Of a stretch of 64,000 bases of DNA, positions 53,367 to 63,726 are shown piece after piece. The position numbers and the translations under genes are program-made. Source of the stretch: Paracoccus methylarcula (lineage in GTDB: Bacteria > Pseudomonadota > Alphaproteobacteria > Rhodobacterales > Rhodobacteraceae); assembly GCF_003007735.2 (NCBI RefSeq), contig NZ_PXNQ02000009.1:140118-204117 (forward strand). Reading direction: 5' to 3'. How positions within the stretch are numbered: the stretch's first letter is position 1; each line of letters begins with the position of its first letter. The notes beneath the pieces are model-generated. The model made no database searches, was not told the DNA's origin, and worked only from the letters and a program-made list of their open reading frames with translations.

Positions 53367-56024
53367 ATGCCCAGTCTGAACGACATCCGATCCACCTTCC
53401 TGAGCTATTTCGAAAGGAACGGCCACCAGGTCGTCGACAGCAGCCCGCTGGTGCCGCGCAACGACCCGACGCTGATGTTCACCAATTCGGGCATGGTTCA
53501 GTTCAAGAACCTGTTCACCGGGATCGAGACGCGCGATTACAGCCGCGCCACCACCTCGCAGAAATGCGTGCGGGCAGGCGGCAAGCATAACGACCTGGAT
53601 AATGTCGGTTATACCGCGCGGCATCATACCTTTTTCGAGATGCTGGGGAATTTCAGCTTCGGCGATTATTTCAAGGAGCAGGCCATTCCCTATGCCTGGG
53701 AACTCCTGACCCGCGATTTCGAGATTCCCAAGGACAAGCTGCTGGTGACGGTCTATCACACCGATGACGAGGCGGCCGATATCTGGAAGAAGGTTGCCGG
53801 GCTGCCCGACGAGCGGATCATCCGCATCCCGACCAGCGACAATTTCTGGCAGATGGGGCCGACCGGTCCCTGCGGACCCTGCACCGAGATTTTCTTTGAC
53901 CATGGCGACCATATCTGGGGCGGCCCTCCGGGCAGCGCCGAGGAGGATGGCGACCGCTTCATCGAAATCTGGAACCTCGTCTTCATGCAGAACGAGCAGT
54001 TCGAGGATGGCTCGATGCGGGCGCTGGACATGCAGTCGATCGATACCGGCATGGGGCTGGAACGGATCGGCGCGCTCTTGCAGGGCAAGCATGACAATTA
54101 CGACACCGACCTGATGCGCAGCCTGATCGAGACCAGCGCCCATGCCACCAGCAGCGAGCCGGACGGGTCGGGCAAGGTGCATCACCGGGTGATTGCCGAT
54201 CATCTGCGCTCGACCAGCTTCCTGATCGCCGATGGGGTGATGCCCTCCAACGAGGGGCGCGGTTATGTGCTGCGGCGGATCATGCGGCGGGCGATGCGGC
54301 ATGCGCATATGCTGGGCGCGCAGGATCCGGTGATGTATCGGCTGGTGCCGGCGCTGGTCCAGCAGATGGGGGCCGCTTACCCCGAGTTGAACCGGGCGCA
54401 GCCGCTGATCGAAGAGACGCTGCGCAGCGAGGAGACCCGCTTCCGCCAGACCCTGGACCGCGGCTTACGCCTGCTGGACGACGAATTGACCAGGCTGCCG
54501 GAGGGGGCGAATCTGCCGGGCGAAGCGGCGTTCAAGCTGTATGACACCTATGGCTTTCCGCTGGATCTCACGCAGGATGCGCTGCGCGAAAAGGGCCGGG
54601 CGGTCGATACGGACGGTTTCGACAGTGCCATGGCCGAACAGAAGGCCAAGGCGCGCGCCGCATGGGCGGGTAGTGGCGAGACCAAGGATGCCGCGATCTG
54701 GTACGATCTGGCCGAAAGGCACGGTGCGACGGAGTTCCTGGGCTATGACACCGAAGAGGCCGAGGGGCAGATCCTGTCGCTGGTCGCCGATGGCGCCGAG
54801 ACCGACGAGGCCGGGCAGGGCGCCAATGTCCAGATCGTCGTGAACCAGTCGCCCTTCTATGCCGAGTCGGGCGGGCAGGTGGGCGATACCGGCCTGATCA
54901 AGACCGATACCGGCGCGGCGCGGGTGACCGACACCAAGAAGGTCGCGGGCGTTTTCCTGCATATCGCCGAGGTGACCGTGGGTACGATCCAGCGCGGACA
55001 GGGCGCCCAGCTTTCGGTCGATCACGACCGGCGGACAACCATCCGGGCGAACCATTCGGCCACGCATCTTCTGCACGAGGCCCTGCGGCGCACCCTGGGC
55101 GAGCATGTGGCGCAGAGGGGCAGTCTGAACGCGCCCGACCGGCTGCGCTTCGATTTCAGCCATAACCACGCGGTCACCGCTGACGAGATGTCGAGGATCG
55201 AGGCGGAGGTGAATGATTTCATTCGCCAGAACTCCCCTGTCGAGACGCGGATCATGACCCCGGACGATGCCCGAGCCCTGGGCGCGCAGGCGCTGTTCGG
55301 CGAGAAATATGGCGACGAGGTGCGTGTCGTCTCGATGGGCCGGCTGGAGGATAGCGGCAAGGGACATGACGGCGCGACCTATTCGCTGGAGCTTTGCGGC
55401 GGCACCCATGTCGCGCGCACCGGCGATATCGGCGCTTTCGCATTGCTGGCCGACAGCGCCTCTGCCGCCGGGGTGCGGCGGATCGAGGCACTGACCGGGC
55501 AGGCGGCGATGGATCACCTGCGCGGTGCCGATCGCCAATTGGGCGAGATCGCCGGGATCATCAAGGCGCAGGCCGGGGACGTGGTGAACCGGGTGCGGGC
55601 GCTGGCCGATGAGCGCAAGGCGCTGGCCAACGAGGTGGCGCAACTGAAGCGTCAGCTTGCCATGGGCGGCGGCGGTGCCGCCGAGGCCAAGGACATCGCC
55701 GGGATCAAGTTCATCGGGCGCAAGGTCGATGGCGTGACCGGCAAGGAGCTTGGCCCGCTGGTGGACGAGATGAAGGCGCAGCTTGGCAGCGGTGCCGTGC
55801 TTGTATTGGCCGAGGCCGATGGCAAGGCCACCGTCGCGGCTGGTGTGACCTCGGATCTGACCGGGCGTATCAGCGCCGTCGACCTGGTGCGGGCGGCGAC
55901 AGAGGCGCTTGGCGGCAAGGGCGGCGGCGGCCGTCCGGATCGCGCGCAGGGCGGCGCGCCCAGCCTGGCGAGTGCCGACAACGCCTTTGCCGAGGCCGAG
56001 AAACTGATAGGAGGTGCCGCATGA
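53367..56024 (+). CDS. alaS: Alanine-tRNA ligase
   Basis: 885 residues, full length, with GAGAAGG before the ATG. Class II motifs of the catalytic core: [72 protein letters not shown]. The editing domain has [13 protein letters not shown] and [13 protein letters not shown] with its zinc ligands, and the C-terminal domain ends in a Gly-rich region and DHHA1-type fold. It charges tRNA-Ala with editing of serine and glycine. The downstream DUF1330 gene overlaps its stop by 4 bp. Confidence 0.98.
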   Translation: MPSLNDIRSTFLSYFERNGHQVVDSSPLVPRNDPTLMFTNSGMVQFKNLFTGIETRDYSRATTSQKCVRAGGKHNDLDNVGYTARHHTFFEMLGNFSFGDYFKEQAIPYAWELLTRDFEIPKDKLLVTVYHTDDEAADIWKKVAGLPDERIIRIPTSDNFWQMGPTGPCGPCTEIFFDHGDHIWGGPPGSAEEDGDRFIEIWNLVFMQNEQFEDGSMRALDMQSIDTGMGLERIGALLQGKHDNYDTDLMRSLIETSAHATSSEPDGSGKVHHRVIADHLRSTSFLIADGVMPSNEGRGYVLRRIMRRAMRHAHMLGAQDPVMYRLVPALVQQMGAAYPELNRAQPLIEETLRSEETRFRQTLDRGLRLLDDELTRLPEGANLPGEAAFKLYDTYGFPLDLTQDALREKGRAVDTDGFDSAMAEQKAKARAAWAGSGETKDAAIWYDLAERHGATEFLGYDTEEAEGQILSLVADGAETDEAGQGANVQIVVNQSPFYAESGGQVGDTGLIKTDTGAARVTDTKKVAGVFLHIAEVTVGTIQRGQGAQLSVDHDRRTTIRANHSATHLLHEALRRTLGEHVAQRGSLNAPDRLRFDFSHNHAVTADEMSRIEAEVNDFIRQNSPVETRIMTPDDARALGAQALFGEKYGDEVRVVSMGRLEDSGKGHDGATYSLELCGGTHVARTGDIGAFALLADSASAAGVRRIEALTGQAAMDHLRGADRQLGEIAGIIKAQAGDVVNRVRALADERKALANEVAQLKRQLAMGGGGAAEAKDIAGIKFIGRKVDGVTGKELGPLVDEMKAQLGSGAVLVLAEADGKATVAAGVTSDLTGRISAVDLVRAATEALGGKGGGGRPDRAQGGAPSLASADNAFAEAEKLIGGAA

Positions 56025-56317
56025 CCGCGCTCTGGATTGCCCATGTCCATGTGACCGATGCCGAGGCCTATGGCCGCTATGCCAAGGCTGCCGGCCCGGC
56101 CATCGCTGCGCATGGCGGCATGTTCCTGGCCCGTGGCGGGCGTTACCGGCAGATGGAGGGCAATGACCGGCCCCGCAATGTCGTGGCTCGTTTCCCAAGT
56201 TTCGAGGCTGCGGTCGCCTGCTATGAAAGCGCCGAATACCAGGCGGCGCTGGCCCATGCGAAGGGCGCCTCGGAACGTGATCTGGTGATCGTCGAGGAAA
56301 CGCCCCCCACGGAATAG
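56021..56317 (+). CDS. DUF1330 family protein
   Basis: 98 residues, overlapping alaS (ATGA). The family fold is a small ferredoxin-like dimer: [39 protein letters not shown] and [20 protein letters not shown] are diagnostic. No activity is known for DUF1330. Coupling to alaS suggests only co-expression. Confidence 0.9.
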   Translation: MTALWIAHVHVTDAEAYGRYAKAAGPAIAAHGGMFLARGGRYRQMEGNDRPRNVVARFPSFEAAVACYESAEYQAALAHAKGASERDLVIVEETPPTE

Positions 56318-56357
56318 GACAAATCCTTGCCCGGCTCCGCCATGGGGGCGGGCTGGA

Positions 56358-56771
56358 TTATGTCTTGTCGTTCGTCGATGTTTCGACCGGCTCGGCCGTT
56401 TCAGGCGTGGCCGGTTGAGGCGCGTCTTGCCGGTCCACGGGTGCAGAGGCGGAAACCGCAGGTGCTTCCTGCTTAGGTTCCGCTATCGGTGAGGCCGATA
56501 CGGGGGCCTGCCGCACCTCGGAGACAGCCTCGGCCGTGGAAATCGCCCGCCGGAAAATCAGGAGATTGTGGTAAACCGTGCTGCGCCCGGTCAGGCCGGT
56601 GCGCTCTTCGCTCGGCAGCACATCCGAGCGGAGAAATTCCCAGCCATCCGCCGCCATCCGGTTCAACTCGCCCGTCAGCGCCAGCGCATAGCGGTCGGTC
56701 GGCGTCTTGGCCTCTTTCGCCTTTTCACCACGTGAAGGGGCGGGGATGGCGGTGTATTCAAAGCGGGTCAT
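56358..56771 (-). CDS. DUF4177 domain protein
   Basis: 137 residues. The first 70 residues form a short beta-rich domain (MTRFEYTAIPAPSRGEKAKE, LTGELNRMAADGWEFLRSD) typical of DUF4177. The rest is Pro/Ala/Glu-rich and disordered. The function is not known. It is convergent with the DUF1330 gene; 163 bp before gatB upstream show no other gene. Confidence 0.78.
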   Translation of the reverse strand: MTRFEYTAIPAPSRGEKAKEAKTPTDRYALALTGELNRMAADGWEFLRSDVLPSEERTGLTGRSTVYHNLLIFRRAISTAEAVSEVRQAPVSASPIAEPKQEAPAVSASAPVDRQDAPQPATPETAEPVETSTNDKT

Positions 56772-56934
56772 AGTGATCTCATGCTTGGCTTCGCTCCGTG
56801 TTATGTCAGTGCAGCGCCGCTGACCAGCACCTAGAGCGAATTTTCGCGCTCAACCCGCGCAGAGCCGGAATTGAGCGAAAGCAGGCGCAACAGCGAGGCC
56901 ACCCGGCCAGCGAATGCCTGCGCCTGACCGCTTC

Positions 56935-58446
56935 CTATGCCAGCTTTTTCGCCACCAGCTCGTTCACCGCCGCCGGGTTCGCCTTGCCGCCGGTCGCCTT
57001 CAGGACCTGTCCAACGAACCAGCCCGCCAGTTTCGGGTTCTGCCGGGCCTTCTCGACCTGTGCCGGGTTGGCGGCGATGATCTCGTCCACCACCTTCTCG
57101 ATGGCGCCCAGGTCGGTGACCTGCTTCATGCCGCGCGCCTCGACGATCTCGGCGGGGTCGCCGCCCTCGGTCCAGAGGATCTCGAACAGGTCCTTGGCGA
57201 TCTTGCCCGAGATGTCACCCTTGGCGATCAGGTCGATCACGCCACCAAGCTGCGCGGCGGATATGGGCGAGGTCTCGATCACCAGCCCCTCCTTGTTCAG
57301 ACGGCCGAACAATTCGTTGATGACCCAGTTCGCGGCCTGCTTTCCGTCGCGGCCCTTTGCCACGATCTCGAAGAAATTGGCGTTCTCGACATCGGCGGTC
57401 AGCACGCCGGCATCGTATTCCGACAGCCCCATTTCACGCACGAAACGGGCTTTCTTCTCGTCCGGCAATTCCGGCATGCTTGCGGCGATCTCGTCTACCC
57501 AGGCCTGCTCGATTTCCAGCGGCAGCAGGTCGGGATCGGGGAAATAGCGGTAATCATGCGCCTCTTCCTTCGAGCGCATCGAACGGGTCTCGCCGCGATC
57601 AGGATCGTAAAGCCGGGTTTCCTGCACGACCGTGCCGCCATCCTCGATAATGGCGATCTGGCGGCGGGCCTCGAAGTCGATGGCCTGCTGGATGAAGCGC
57701 ATCGAGTTCATGTTCTTGATCTCGCAGCGGGTGCCGAGATGCGAGAAATCGCCGGTTTCGGCATATTTTTCATAGGCGCCCGGAGGGCAGACCGAGACGT
57801 TCACATCGGCGCGCAGGTTGCCGTTCTGCATATTGCCGTCGCAGGTGCCCAGGTAACGCATGATCTGGCGCAGCTTGCCGACATAGGCGGCGGCCTCTTC
57901 GGGGCCACGGATATCGGGGCGGCTGACGATCTCCATCAGCGCGACGCCGGTACGGTTGAGATCCACGAAGGACATGTTCGGATCCATGTCATGGATGGAT
58001 TTGCCCGCGTCCTGTTCCATGTGGATGCGCTCGATCCGGACGCGGCGGGCGATGCCGGGGCCCATATCGACGATCACCTCTCCCTCACCGACGATGGGAT
58101 GGTAAAGCTGGCTGATCTGGTAGCCCTGCGGCAGGTCGGGGTAGAAATAGTTCTTGCGGTCGAAGGCGCTGACCAGGTTGATCGCGGCTTTCAGCCCCAG
58201 CCCGGTGCGCACCGCCTGCGCCACGCAGAATTCGTTGATCACCGGCAGCATGCCGGGCATGGCCGCATCGACGAAGGCGACATTGCTGTTCGGTTCGGCC
58301 CCGAATTCGGTCGAGGCGCCCGAGAACAGCTTGGCCCTCGATGCCACCTGAGCATGCACTTCCAGCCCGATGACCAGTTCCCAGTCACCCTTGGCACCGG
58401 CGATGGTTTTCGGTTCGGGAGCGGTGAAGGAAAGATGGTCAAGCAT
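56935..58446 (-). CDS. gatB: Aspartyl/glutamyl-tRNA amidotransferase subunit B
   Basis: 503 residues, full length. Motifs: [20 protein letters not shown], the catalytic kinase-like domain with [38 protein letters not shown] and [19 protein letters not shown], then the tail domain that holds tRNA ([16 protein letters not shown]). It phosphorylates Glu-tRNA-Gln or Asp-tRNA-Asn and transfers ammonia delivered by GatA. gatA and gatC are not next to it, so the complex genes are scattered. Confidence 0.97.
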   Translation of the reverse strand: MLDHLSFTAPEPKTIAGAKGDWELVIGLEVHAQVASRAKLFSGASTEFGAEPNSNVAFVDAAMPGMLPVINEFCVAQAVRTGLGLKAAINLVSAFDRKNYFYPDLPQGYQISQLYHPIVGEGEVIVDMGPGIARRVRIERIHMEQDAGKSIHDMDPNMSFVDLNRTGVALMEIVSRPDIRGPEEAAAYVGKLRQIMRYLGTCDGNMQNGNLRADVNVSVCPPGAYEKYAETGDFSHLGTRCEIKNMNSMRFIQQAIDFEARRQIAIIEDGGTVVQETRLYDPDRGETRSMRSKEEAHDYRYFPDPDLLPLEIEQAWVDEIAASMPELPDEKKARFVREMGLSEYDAGVLTADVENANFFEIVAKGRDGKQAANWVINELFGRLNKEGLVIETSPISAAQLGGVIDLIAKGDISGKIAKDLFEILWTEGGDPAEIVEARGMKQVTDLGAIEKVVDEIIAANPAQVEKARQNPKLAGWFVGQVLKATGGKANPAAVNELVAKKLA

Positions 58447-58795
58447 GGGGCTCTCGCTCTGGCTATGGCGGTCTGGCGGCGGTTTTAGGCCAGTGCGCGG
58501 CTATTGTCACGGGGGCGCGGGCGTAGATGGCCGTGATTTGATTTGCCAAGGGGTTTCAACAAGCCGGTCCTGAACGATCTGGGGCAGGGCGCGGGCGGGC
58601 TGCCGCAGGGGCAAAGGGAAGCCTTGGACGAGATCGCAAGGCTGATGAAATTGCGGTTCTTGTGGCAGAATTGGCGTGTTTCGCCCGCTTTTGCCGGGAA
58701 TTGGGCGCGAAACCGCCGATTGCTGAACCGTTAACTTGCATGAAAGGTTTATCGGGTTATGGGGTTTCGCGACGAAACCACCTGACGAGATTTGC
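58447..58795 (+). other. Stretch of about 350 bp without a secure gene
   Basis: One open frame of 63 codons (58543-58734, TTG start, no ribosome site) reads LNDLGQGAGGLPQGQREALD. This recalls, weakly, the start of UbiK/BMFP (COG2960) proteins of Rhodobacteraceae and may be a degraded remnant. A 7-bp hairpin GGTTTCG-CGA-CGAAACC sits at 58763-58779, just before the transglycosylase gene. I see no other structure. Confidence 0.5.
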
Positions 58796-59422
58796 ATGCG
58801 TTCCGTGATTGCCCTTGCCGCTCTGGCCATTCTTGCGGCCTGTAATACCGATACGGGCCCTTCGGCCGAAGAGAAGGCGCGGGAGCAGGCGCAACAGATG
58901 TCGCTGGCCGTCAGCCCGCCGATGCGCTGGCAGCACAAGAGCGGCTCGGATGCCTGGACCAAGGCGACGCTGGTGGCGCTGGAGCGCGAGGGCGTGACCA
59001 TGCTGTCGAACGTGCCTCATGACATCGAGACCTATTGCCCGAATTACGCGGAACTGGACAAGACCGGCCGCAAGGCCTTCTGGGCGGGTTTCATGTCGGC
59101 CCTGGCCAAGCATGAAAGCACCTATAATCCCAAGGCCGCAGGCGGTGGCGGCAAGTGGTTCGGACTGATGCAGATCGCGCCCGGGACCTGGCGCAGCTAT
59201 GGCTGCAACGGCAATATCACCAATGGCGCGGATAACATGGCCTGCGCAGTGCGGATCATGTCGAAACAGGTCGGCCGCGACAATGCCGTGGTGCGCGACG
59301 GCAGCGGCGGCTGGCGTGGTGTGGCGCGGGACTGGGGGCCGATGCGCAGTGCCCAGAAACGCGCCGATATCGCCGCATGGACCAGGAGTCAAAGCTATTG
59401 TACCGCCAGGGCCGAGGGCTGA
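58796..59422 (+). CDS. Lytic transglycosylase lipoprotein
   Basis: 208 residues from the ATG at 58796; the longer open frame from 58736 lacks a signal start. The lipobox ILAAC has Cys16 after a short hydrophobic stretch, so it is probably an outer-membrane lipoprotein. The SLT domain carries catalytic Glu107 in ALAKHESTYNPKA, GLMQIAPGTWRSYGC and the later WRGVARDWGPMR. It cleaves the glycan strands of peptidoglycan, leaving anhydro-muramic ends. There is no LysM or other accessory domain. Confidence 0.88.
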   Translation: MRSVIALAALAILAACNTDTGPSAEEKAREQAQQMSLAVSPPMRWQHKSGSDAWTKATLVALEREGVTMLSNVPHDIETYCPNYAELDKTGRKAFWAGFMSALAKHESTYNPKAAGGGGKWFGLMQIAPGTWRSYGCNGNITNGADNMACAVRIMSKQVGRDNAVVRDGSGGWRGVARDWGPMRSAQKRADIAAWTRSQSYCTARAEG

Positions 59423-59472
59423 CGGCGCGCTTCCCGCTTGAGCGTCCGGCCGCTTTGGCATAACAGGCATTC

Positions 59473-60294
59473 ATGCGAATACTATTTCTTGGCGATGTCA
59501 TGGGCCGTTCAGGCCGCCGCGCGATTACCGGAAAGCTGCCGGAACTGCGGACAAGGCTGAAAGCGGATTTCGTGATCGTCAATGCCGAGAATGCCAGCGG
59601 TGGACGCGGCATCACGGCGGGGCATGCGCAACTGCTGCTCGATTCAGGCGCGGATTGCCTGACGCTTGGCGATCACGCCTTCGATCAAAAGGACATGCTG
59701 GCCTTCATCGAGCGCGAGCAGCGCATCATCCGCCCCCTGAACTTCGCCAAGGAGGCTCCGGGCCGGGGGGCCGGGGTGTTCAGCGACCGGCGCGGGCGCA
59801 AGGTGCTGGTGACGCAGGCATTGGGGCAGGTCTTCATGTCGCGCCCTTATGACGATCCGTTCTCGGCGCTGGATGGCGTGCTCCGAGCGCATCCCCGCGG
59901 CGGCATGGTCCAGGCCGCGATCGTCGACATCCATGCCGAGGCCACCAGCGAAAAGATGGCGACGGGGCATTTCTGCGACGGGCGCGCCTCTCTCGTGGTC
60001 GGCACGCATACGCATGTGCCCACGGGCGACGCCCAGATCCTGCCGCGTGGCACGGGCTATCTGTCCGATGCCGGAATGTGTGGCGATTACGACAGCGTGA
60101 TCGGCATGGACAAGGCCGAACCGCTGCGCCGCTTCATCACGGGGATGAACCGCGACCGGTTCACTCCCGCCGAGGGCGAGGCGACGATATGCGGCGTGCT
60201 GGTCGAAACCGACGACCGCAGCGGCGAGGCCCGGCGGATCGAGCCTGTGCGCGATGGCGGCCGGTTGGCGCAGACCCATCCCGCGACTGCGTGA
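59473..60294 (+). CDS. YmdB-type metallophosphoesterase (TIGR00282)
   Basis: 273 residues, the family length. Metal-site motifs: LFLGDVMGRSGR, IVNAENASGGRGI, TLGDHAFDQKD (family often has HxWD here), VDIHAEATSEK and VGTHTHVPTGD, followed by YLSDAGMCGDYDSVIGM. Members are phosphodiesterases; the Bacillus protein acts on 2',3'-cyclic nucleotides and affects RNA turnover and biofilm genes. A cytosolic soluble protein. The gap of 50 bp to the transglycosylase allows co-transcription. Confidence 0.9.
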   Translation: MRILFLGDVMGRSGRRAITGKLPELRTRLKADFVIVNAENASGGRGITAGHAQLLLDSGADCLTLGDHAFDQKDMLAFIEREQRIIRPLNFAKEAPGRGAGVFSDRRGRKVLVTQALGQVFMSRPYDDPFSALDGVLRAHPRGGMVQAAIVDIHAEATSEKMATGHFCDGRASLVVGTHTHVPTGDAQILPRGTGYLSDAGMCGDYDSVIGMDKAEPLRRFITGMNRDRFTPAEGEATICGVLVETDDRSGEARRIEPVRDGGRLAQTHPATA

Positions 60295-60428
60295 ATGACG
60301 GTTTTCCGCTGATACGCCCCATCTTTGTCACCCATCGGATGCTGGCCCCTCATATCTTCTTGCAGGCGGCGAGGGATTCAGATCATGATGCGCCGACTGG
60401 CCGATGGGGTTTATGTTGAGAGAACTGT

Positions 60429-62207
60429 ATGTTCGGATTTGAGCTGAGCGGCACGGTGGCGGCCATCGCCACGATATTCATCATTGCCGGCATGCTGACC
60501 CTTTTCATTCGTGAAATCTATCCACCTGAAGTCACGGCGATCCTGGGCGCGGTCGTGCTGTTGTCTGTGGGGATCCTGGATGTCAGCCATGTGGCGGGTG
60601 TGCTGTCGAACCCGGCGCCATGGACCATCGCCTTCATGTTCATCATCGTCGGCGGTCTGGTGCGAACCGGGGCGCTGGACTGGATTGGCCAACGCGCCGC
60701 GCGCCATGCCGGAGACAGGCCGTTGATCACGCTGGCGCTGATCTCGGTCGTGGTCTGCGTGATGTCGGCCTTTGTCAACAATACGCCGCTCGTCGTGGTG
60801 ATGATGCCGATCTTCATGCAGCTTGCGAACGAGATGGGGAAATCCCCCTCCAAGCTGCTGATCCCGCTGTCATACCTGTCGATCCTTGGCGGCACGATGA
60901 CGATGATCGGCACCTCGACCAACCTGCTGGTCGATGGTGTCGCGCGCAGTTCGGGAATGGACGCCTTTACCATTTTCGAGATCACACCTGTCGGCTTGGC
61001 GATGGCGTTGGTAGGGGTGACCTACCTGCTGCTGGTCGCGCCGCGCCTGTTGCCGGATCGCGATTCGATGTCCCAGCTGATGTCGGGCCGTTCGAAGATG
61101 AAATTCTTCACCGAGGTCGCCATCCCCGAGGATTCCGCGCTGATCGGAAAGGCGCTGGACGAGGTGGATATCTTCACCCGAGATACCGCGCGGGTGATCG
61201 ACGTGCTGCGCGGCGATGCATCCTTGCGCCGTGACCTGGCTGCAGTGCGGCTGGAGGCGGGCGACCGCGTGGTTCTGCGCACCCCGATGTCCGAGGTGCT
61301 GGGGTTGCAGAGCCACAAGGACCTGCGAATGGTGGACAAGCTCAGCTCGGTCCAGACCTCGACGGTCGAGGTGCTGATCACGCCGGGCTGCCACATGGTC
61401 GGCCGCAGCCTCGGCTCGATGCGGCTGCGCAGGCGCTATGGCGTCTATGTGCTGGCCGCGCATCGCAAGAACCAGAATATCGGACGGCAACTGGACGACC
61501 TGGTCGTGCGCGTGGGTGACACCTTGCTGCTGGAGGGCGCCCCCGCCGACATCCAGCGATTGGCCAGCGAGATGGAGATGGTCGAGGTCAACGCGCCCTC
61601 CGACCGCGCCTATCGCCGCAAGCATGCGCCGATCGTGGTGGCAACACTGATCGCGGTGGTGGTCCTGTCGGCATTCGAGATCGCGCCGATCCTGCTTCTG
61701 GCCTTCATCGGTGTGGCGGTGGTTCTGGGCACCCGTTGCATCGATGCCGACGAGGCGCTGAGCTTTGTCGATGGCCGGCTGATGGCGCTGATTTTCGCGA
61801 TGCTGGCCGTCGGGGCGGGGCTGGAAAATTCTGGCGCGGTCGAATTGATCGTGACCCGGGTTGCCCCCTGGCTGGCGCAATTGCCGCCCTGGGGGCTGGT
61901 GCTGGCCGTATACCTGCTGTCGATGGCGCTGACGGAAACGGTGACGAACAATGCCGTGGCGGTGATCGTCACGCCGGTCGCGATCTCGCTTGGCAATCAG
62001 CTTGGCGTCGATCCGCGCCCGCTGGTGATCGCGGTGATGATGGGAGCTTCGGCCAGTTTCGCCACGCCGATCGGCTACCAGACCAACACGCTCGTCTATG
62101 GTCCCGGCGGCTATCGTTTCACCGATTTCATCCGCGTGGGCCTGCCACTGAACGTGCTGATGGCGATCACGGCATCGACGGTCATCCCGATCTTCTGGCC
62201 GCTCTGA
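60429..62207 (+). CDS. SLC13/CitM-type permease with two TrkA-C domains
   Basis: 592 residues, the anion permease type with inserted RCK-C domains. The N-terminal half has helices and the motif VNNTPLVVVMMPIFMQLAN with SILGGTMTMIGTSTNLLVDG. Two TrkA-C domains lie at about residues 210-295 and 300-380 (SALIGKALDEVD, GCHMVGRSLGSMRLRRRYG). The C-terminal half repeats the site: MALTETVTNNAVAVIVTPVA and GASASFATPIGYQTNTLVYG. It is an anion/Na+ symporter, perhaps for sulfate or dicarboxylates, gated by ligand binding to the RCK domains. The substrate is open. Confidence 0.9.
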   Translation: MFGFELSGTVAAIATIFIIAGMLTLFIREIYPPEVTAILGAVVLLSVGILDVSHVAGVLSNPAPWTIAFMFIIVGGLVRTGALDWIGQRAARHAGDRPLITLALISVVVCVMSAFVNNTPLVVVMMPIFMQLANEMGKSPSKLLIPLSYLSILGGTMTMIGTSTNLLVDGVARSSGMDAFTIFEITPVGLAMALVGVTYLLLVAPRLLPDRDSMSQLMSGRSKMKFFTEVAIPEDSALIGKALDEVDIFTRDTARVIDVLRGDASLRRDLAAVRLEAGDRVVLRTPMSEVLGLQSHKDLRMVDKLSSVQTSTVEVLITPGCHMVGRSLGSMRLRRRYGVYVLAAHRKNQNIGRQLDDLVVRVGDTLLLEGAPADIQRLASEMEMVEVNAPSDRAYRRKHAPIVVATLIAVVVLSAFEIAPILLLAFIGVAVVLGTRCIDADEALSFVDGRLMALIFAMLAVGAGLENSGAVELIVTRVAPWLAQLPPWGLVLAVYLLSMALTETVTNNAVAVIVTPVAISLGNQLGVDPRPLVIAVMMGASASFATPIGYQTNTLVYGPGGYRFTDFIRVGLPLNVLMAITASTVIPIFWPL

Positions 62208-62219
62208 TTCGGATTGCAA

Positions 62220-62272
62220 CTTGTGTGAAACGCAATGCCGCTATGCAGCATTGCAGGTTGCGGCAATGCTGC
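62220..62272 (+). promoter_or_regulatory. Possible stress promoter and 10-bp inverted repeat before the DUF1127 gene
   Basis: CTTG (62220-62223), 17 nt, then CTATGC (62241-62246) resembles the alphaproteobacterial RpoH-type CTTG-N17-CYTAT pattern. Directly after it GCAGCATTGC (62245-62254) and GCAATGCTGC (62263-62272) form a perfect inverted repeat with an 8-nt loop, either an operator or a leader hairpin, 59 nt before the start codon. Confidence 0.45.
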
Positions 62273-62330
62273 GTGTGCACAATATTGAGCGCAGGGAGGA
62301 AACAACTTTGTGAGATACAAGGAGTTTCCT

Positions 62331-62558
62331 ATGGCAGGGACCGCAACCATCGACCGCCGCGCGCAGTTTTCCATCCTCAACGCGTTGGCCGCGCCATTCA
62401 CGGCCATTGGGCGTTTCCTCGTCCTGTTGGCGGAAGCCAACCCGAGAATGCGCGAACTTGATCGTCTGAGCCGCGTCTCGGATGAGGATCTGGCCGCGAA
62501 AGGGCTGACCCGTGACGGCGAGATTCGCCGGATCATGGGCGTGAATTCCTATCTCTGA
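62331..62558 (+). CDS. DUF1127 (YjiS-like) small protein
   Basis: 75 residues from the ATG at 62331 with AAGGAG at good spacing; an in-frame GTG-led extension at 62310 is less likely. The C-terminal DUF1127 motif is RELDRLSRVSDEDLAAKGLT followed by RDGEIRRIMG. In Rhodobacter a related small DUF1127 protein (CcaF1) binds RNA, and its message 3' end yields stress sRNAs. The leader here has a stress-type promoter candidate and the gene ends in a strong terminator, consistent with a short, highly made transcript. Confidence 0.85.
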   Translation: MAGTATIDRRAQFSILNALAAPFTAIGRFLVLLAEANPRMRELDRLSRVSDEDLAAKGLTRDGEIRRIMGVNSYL

Positions 62559-62583
62559 GCCCTGAGCCAGGCATCTGACTGAC

Positions 62584-62612
62584 AAGCGCGCGTCCCCTGG
62601 CCGCGCGCTTTT
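62584..62612 (+). terminator. Intrinsic terminator after the DUF1127 gene
   Basis: An 8-bp stem AGCGCGCG/CGCGCGCT with a 9-nt loop and TTTT. It begins 26 nt after the stop. Confidence 0.88.
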
Positions 62613-62741
62613 GCATATCCGCCCATCACATCGCCCCTGTCCGGGGGGAAAGCTTTCGACCTTCATCTTGCGATAGGGCGCCTTGCTGGACTAAAAGCGC
62701 TCGAATCCGGAATCTACCTGAACTACGAAGGGCGACCGAAT

Positions 62742-63485
62742 ATGGCTGGTCATTCAAAATGGGCCAATATCCAGCATCGCAAGGGCCGGCAGGACGCGGC
62801 ACGTTCGAAGCTGTTTTCCAAACTGTCCAAAGAGATCACCGTGGCCGCCAAGATGGGCGACCCGGATCCTGAAAAGAACCCCCGCCTGCGGTTGGCCGTC
62901 AAGGAGGCCAAGTCGAACTCGGTGCCCAAGGACGTGATCGAGCGCGCGATCAAGAAATCGCAGGGCGGCGATGCCGAGACCTACGAAGAGATCCGCTATG
63001 AGGGTTACGGCCCCAACGGGATCGCGCTGGTCGTCGAGGCGATGACTGACAACCGCAACCGCACGGCGTCGAACGTGCGCAGCTATTTCACCAAATCGGG
63101 TGGGGATCTGGGCCAGACCGGTTCCGTTTCCTTCATGTTCGACCGCGTGGGCGAGATCGTGTATCCGGCCTCGGCCGGGGATGCCGACACGGTGATGATG
63201 GCCGCGATCGAGGCGGGCGCCGATGATGTCGAATCCGATGAAGAAGGCCATTGGATCTATTGCGCCGACACCGATCTGAACGACGTCGCGACCGCACTGG
63301 AAGAGTCCCTGGGCGAATCCGAGACCGCCAAGCTGATCTGGAAGCCGCAGGCACCGACCGAGATTGCCGATCTGGATATCGCGCAAAAGCTCATGAAGCT
63401 TATCGATGCGCTGGAAGACGATGATGATGTCCAGAATGTCACGGGCAATTTTGACCTCTCCGAAGAGGTCGCCGCGCAGCTTTAG
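62742..63485 (+). CDS. yebC: YebC/PmpR-family regulator or translation factor
   Basis: 247 residues, full length. It starts [20 protein letters not shown], the universal YebC start, followed by [37 protein letters not shown] and the C-terminal VEVAMTD-like fold. Family members bind DNA and regulate genes, and recent work shows YebC helps ribosomes on polyproline stretches; both roles are possible. A 9-bp stem CTCGAAGGC/GCCTTCGAG (63490-63498 and 63523-63531) lies just after the stop without a T-tract. Confidence 0.95.
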   Translation: MAGHSKWANIQHRKGRQDAARSKLFSKLSKEITVAAKMGDPDPEKNPRLRLAVKEAKSNSVPKDVIERAIKKSQGGDAETYEEIRYEGYGPNGIALVVEAMTDNRNRTASNVRSYFTKSGGDLGQTGSVSFMFDRVGEIVYPASAGDADTVMMAAIEAGADDVESDEEGHWIYCADTDLNDVATALEESLGESETAKLIWKPQAPTEIADLDIAQKLMKLIDALEDDDDVQNVTGNFDLSEEVAAQL

Positions 63486-63726
63486 GTTGCTCGAAGGCAC
63501 TGCCATCGACGCGCGGGCGTGAGCCTTCGAGATGATCTGCGCCGGTTTCCGGGTGATCTCGTCGGGAGGGTCGCGTTCGCTGGTCTTGGTCAGTGAACAG
63601 ACCGGTCATGCGCTTTTTGTCGCCTATCGGTGAAAATTCACGAAAGGGTCATGCGGGTGAAGGGAACTGCCCCTGCGTGCTGTCTGTTAGTGTCCCGGAA
63701 CAGAATGAAGCATGTGAGGACTGCAG

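Noticed and set aside
51851..53395. Upstream 514 codons of a 710-codon minus-strand open frame across recA
   Set aside because: Only the last 195 codons (from 51850) read as a protein family; the rest is antisense to recA and reflects high GC codon bias.
60300..60428. Another copy of the intergenic 3'-end element (CATATCTTCTTGCAGG)
   Set aside because: Only part of the U-rich tract is matched and the GGATATTT half is missing.
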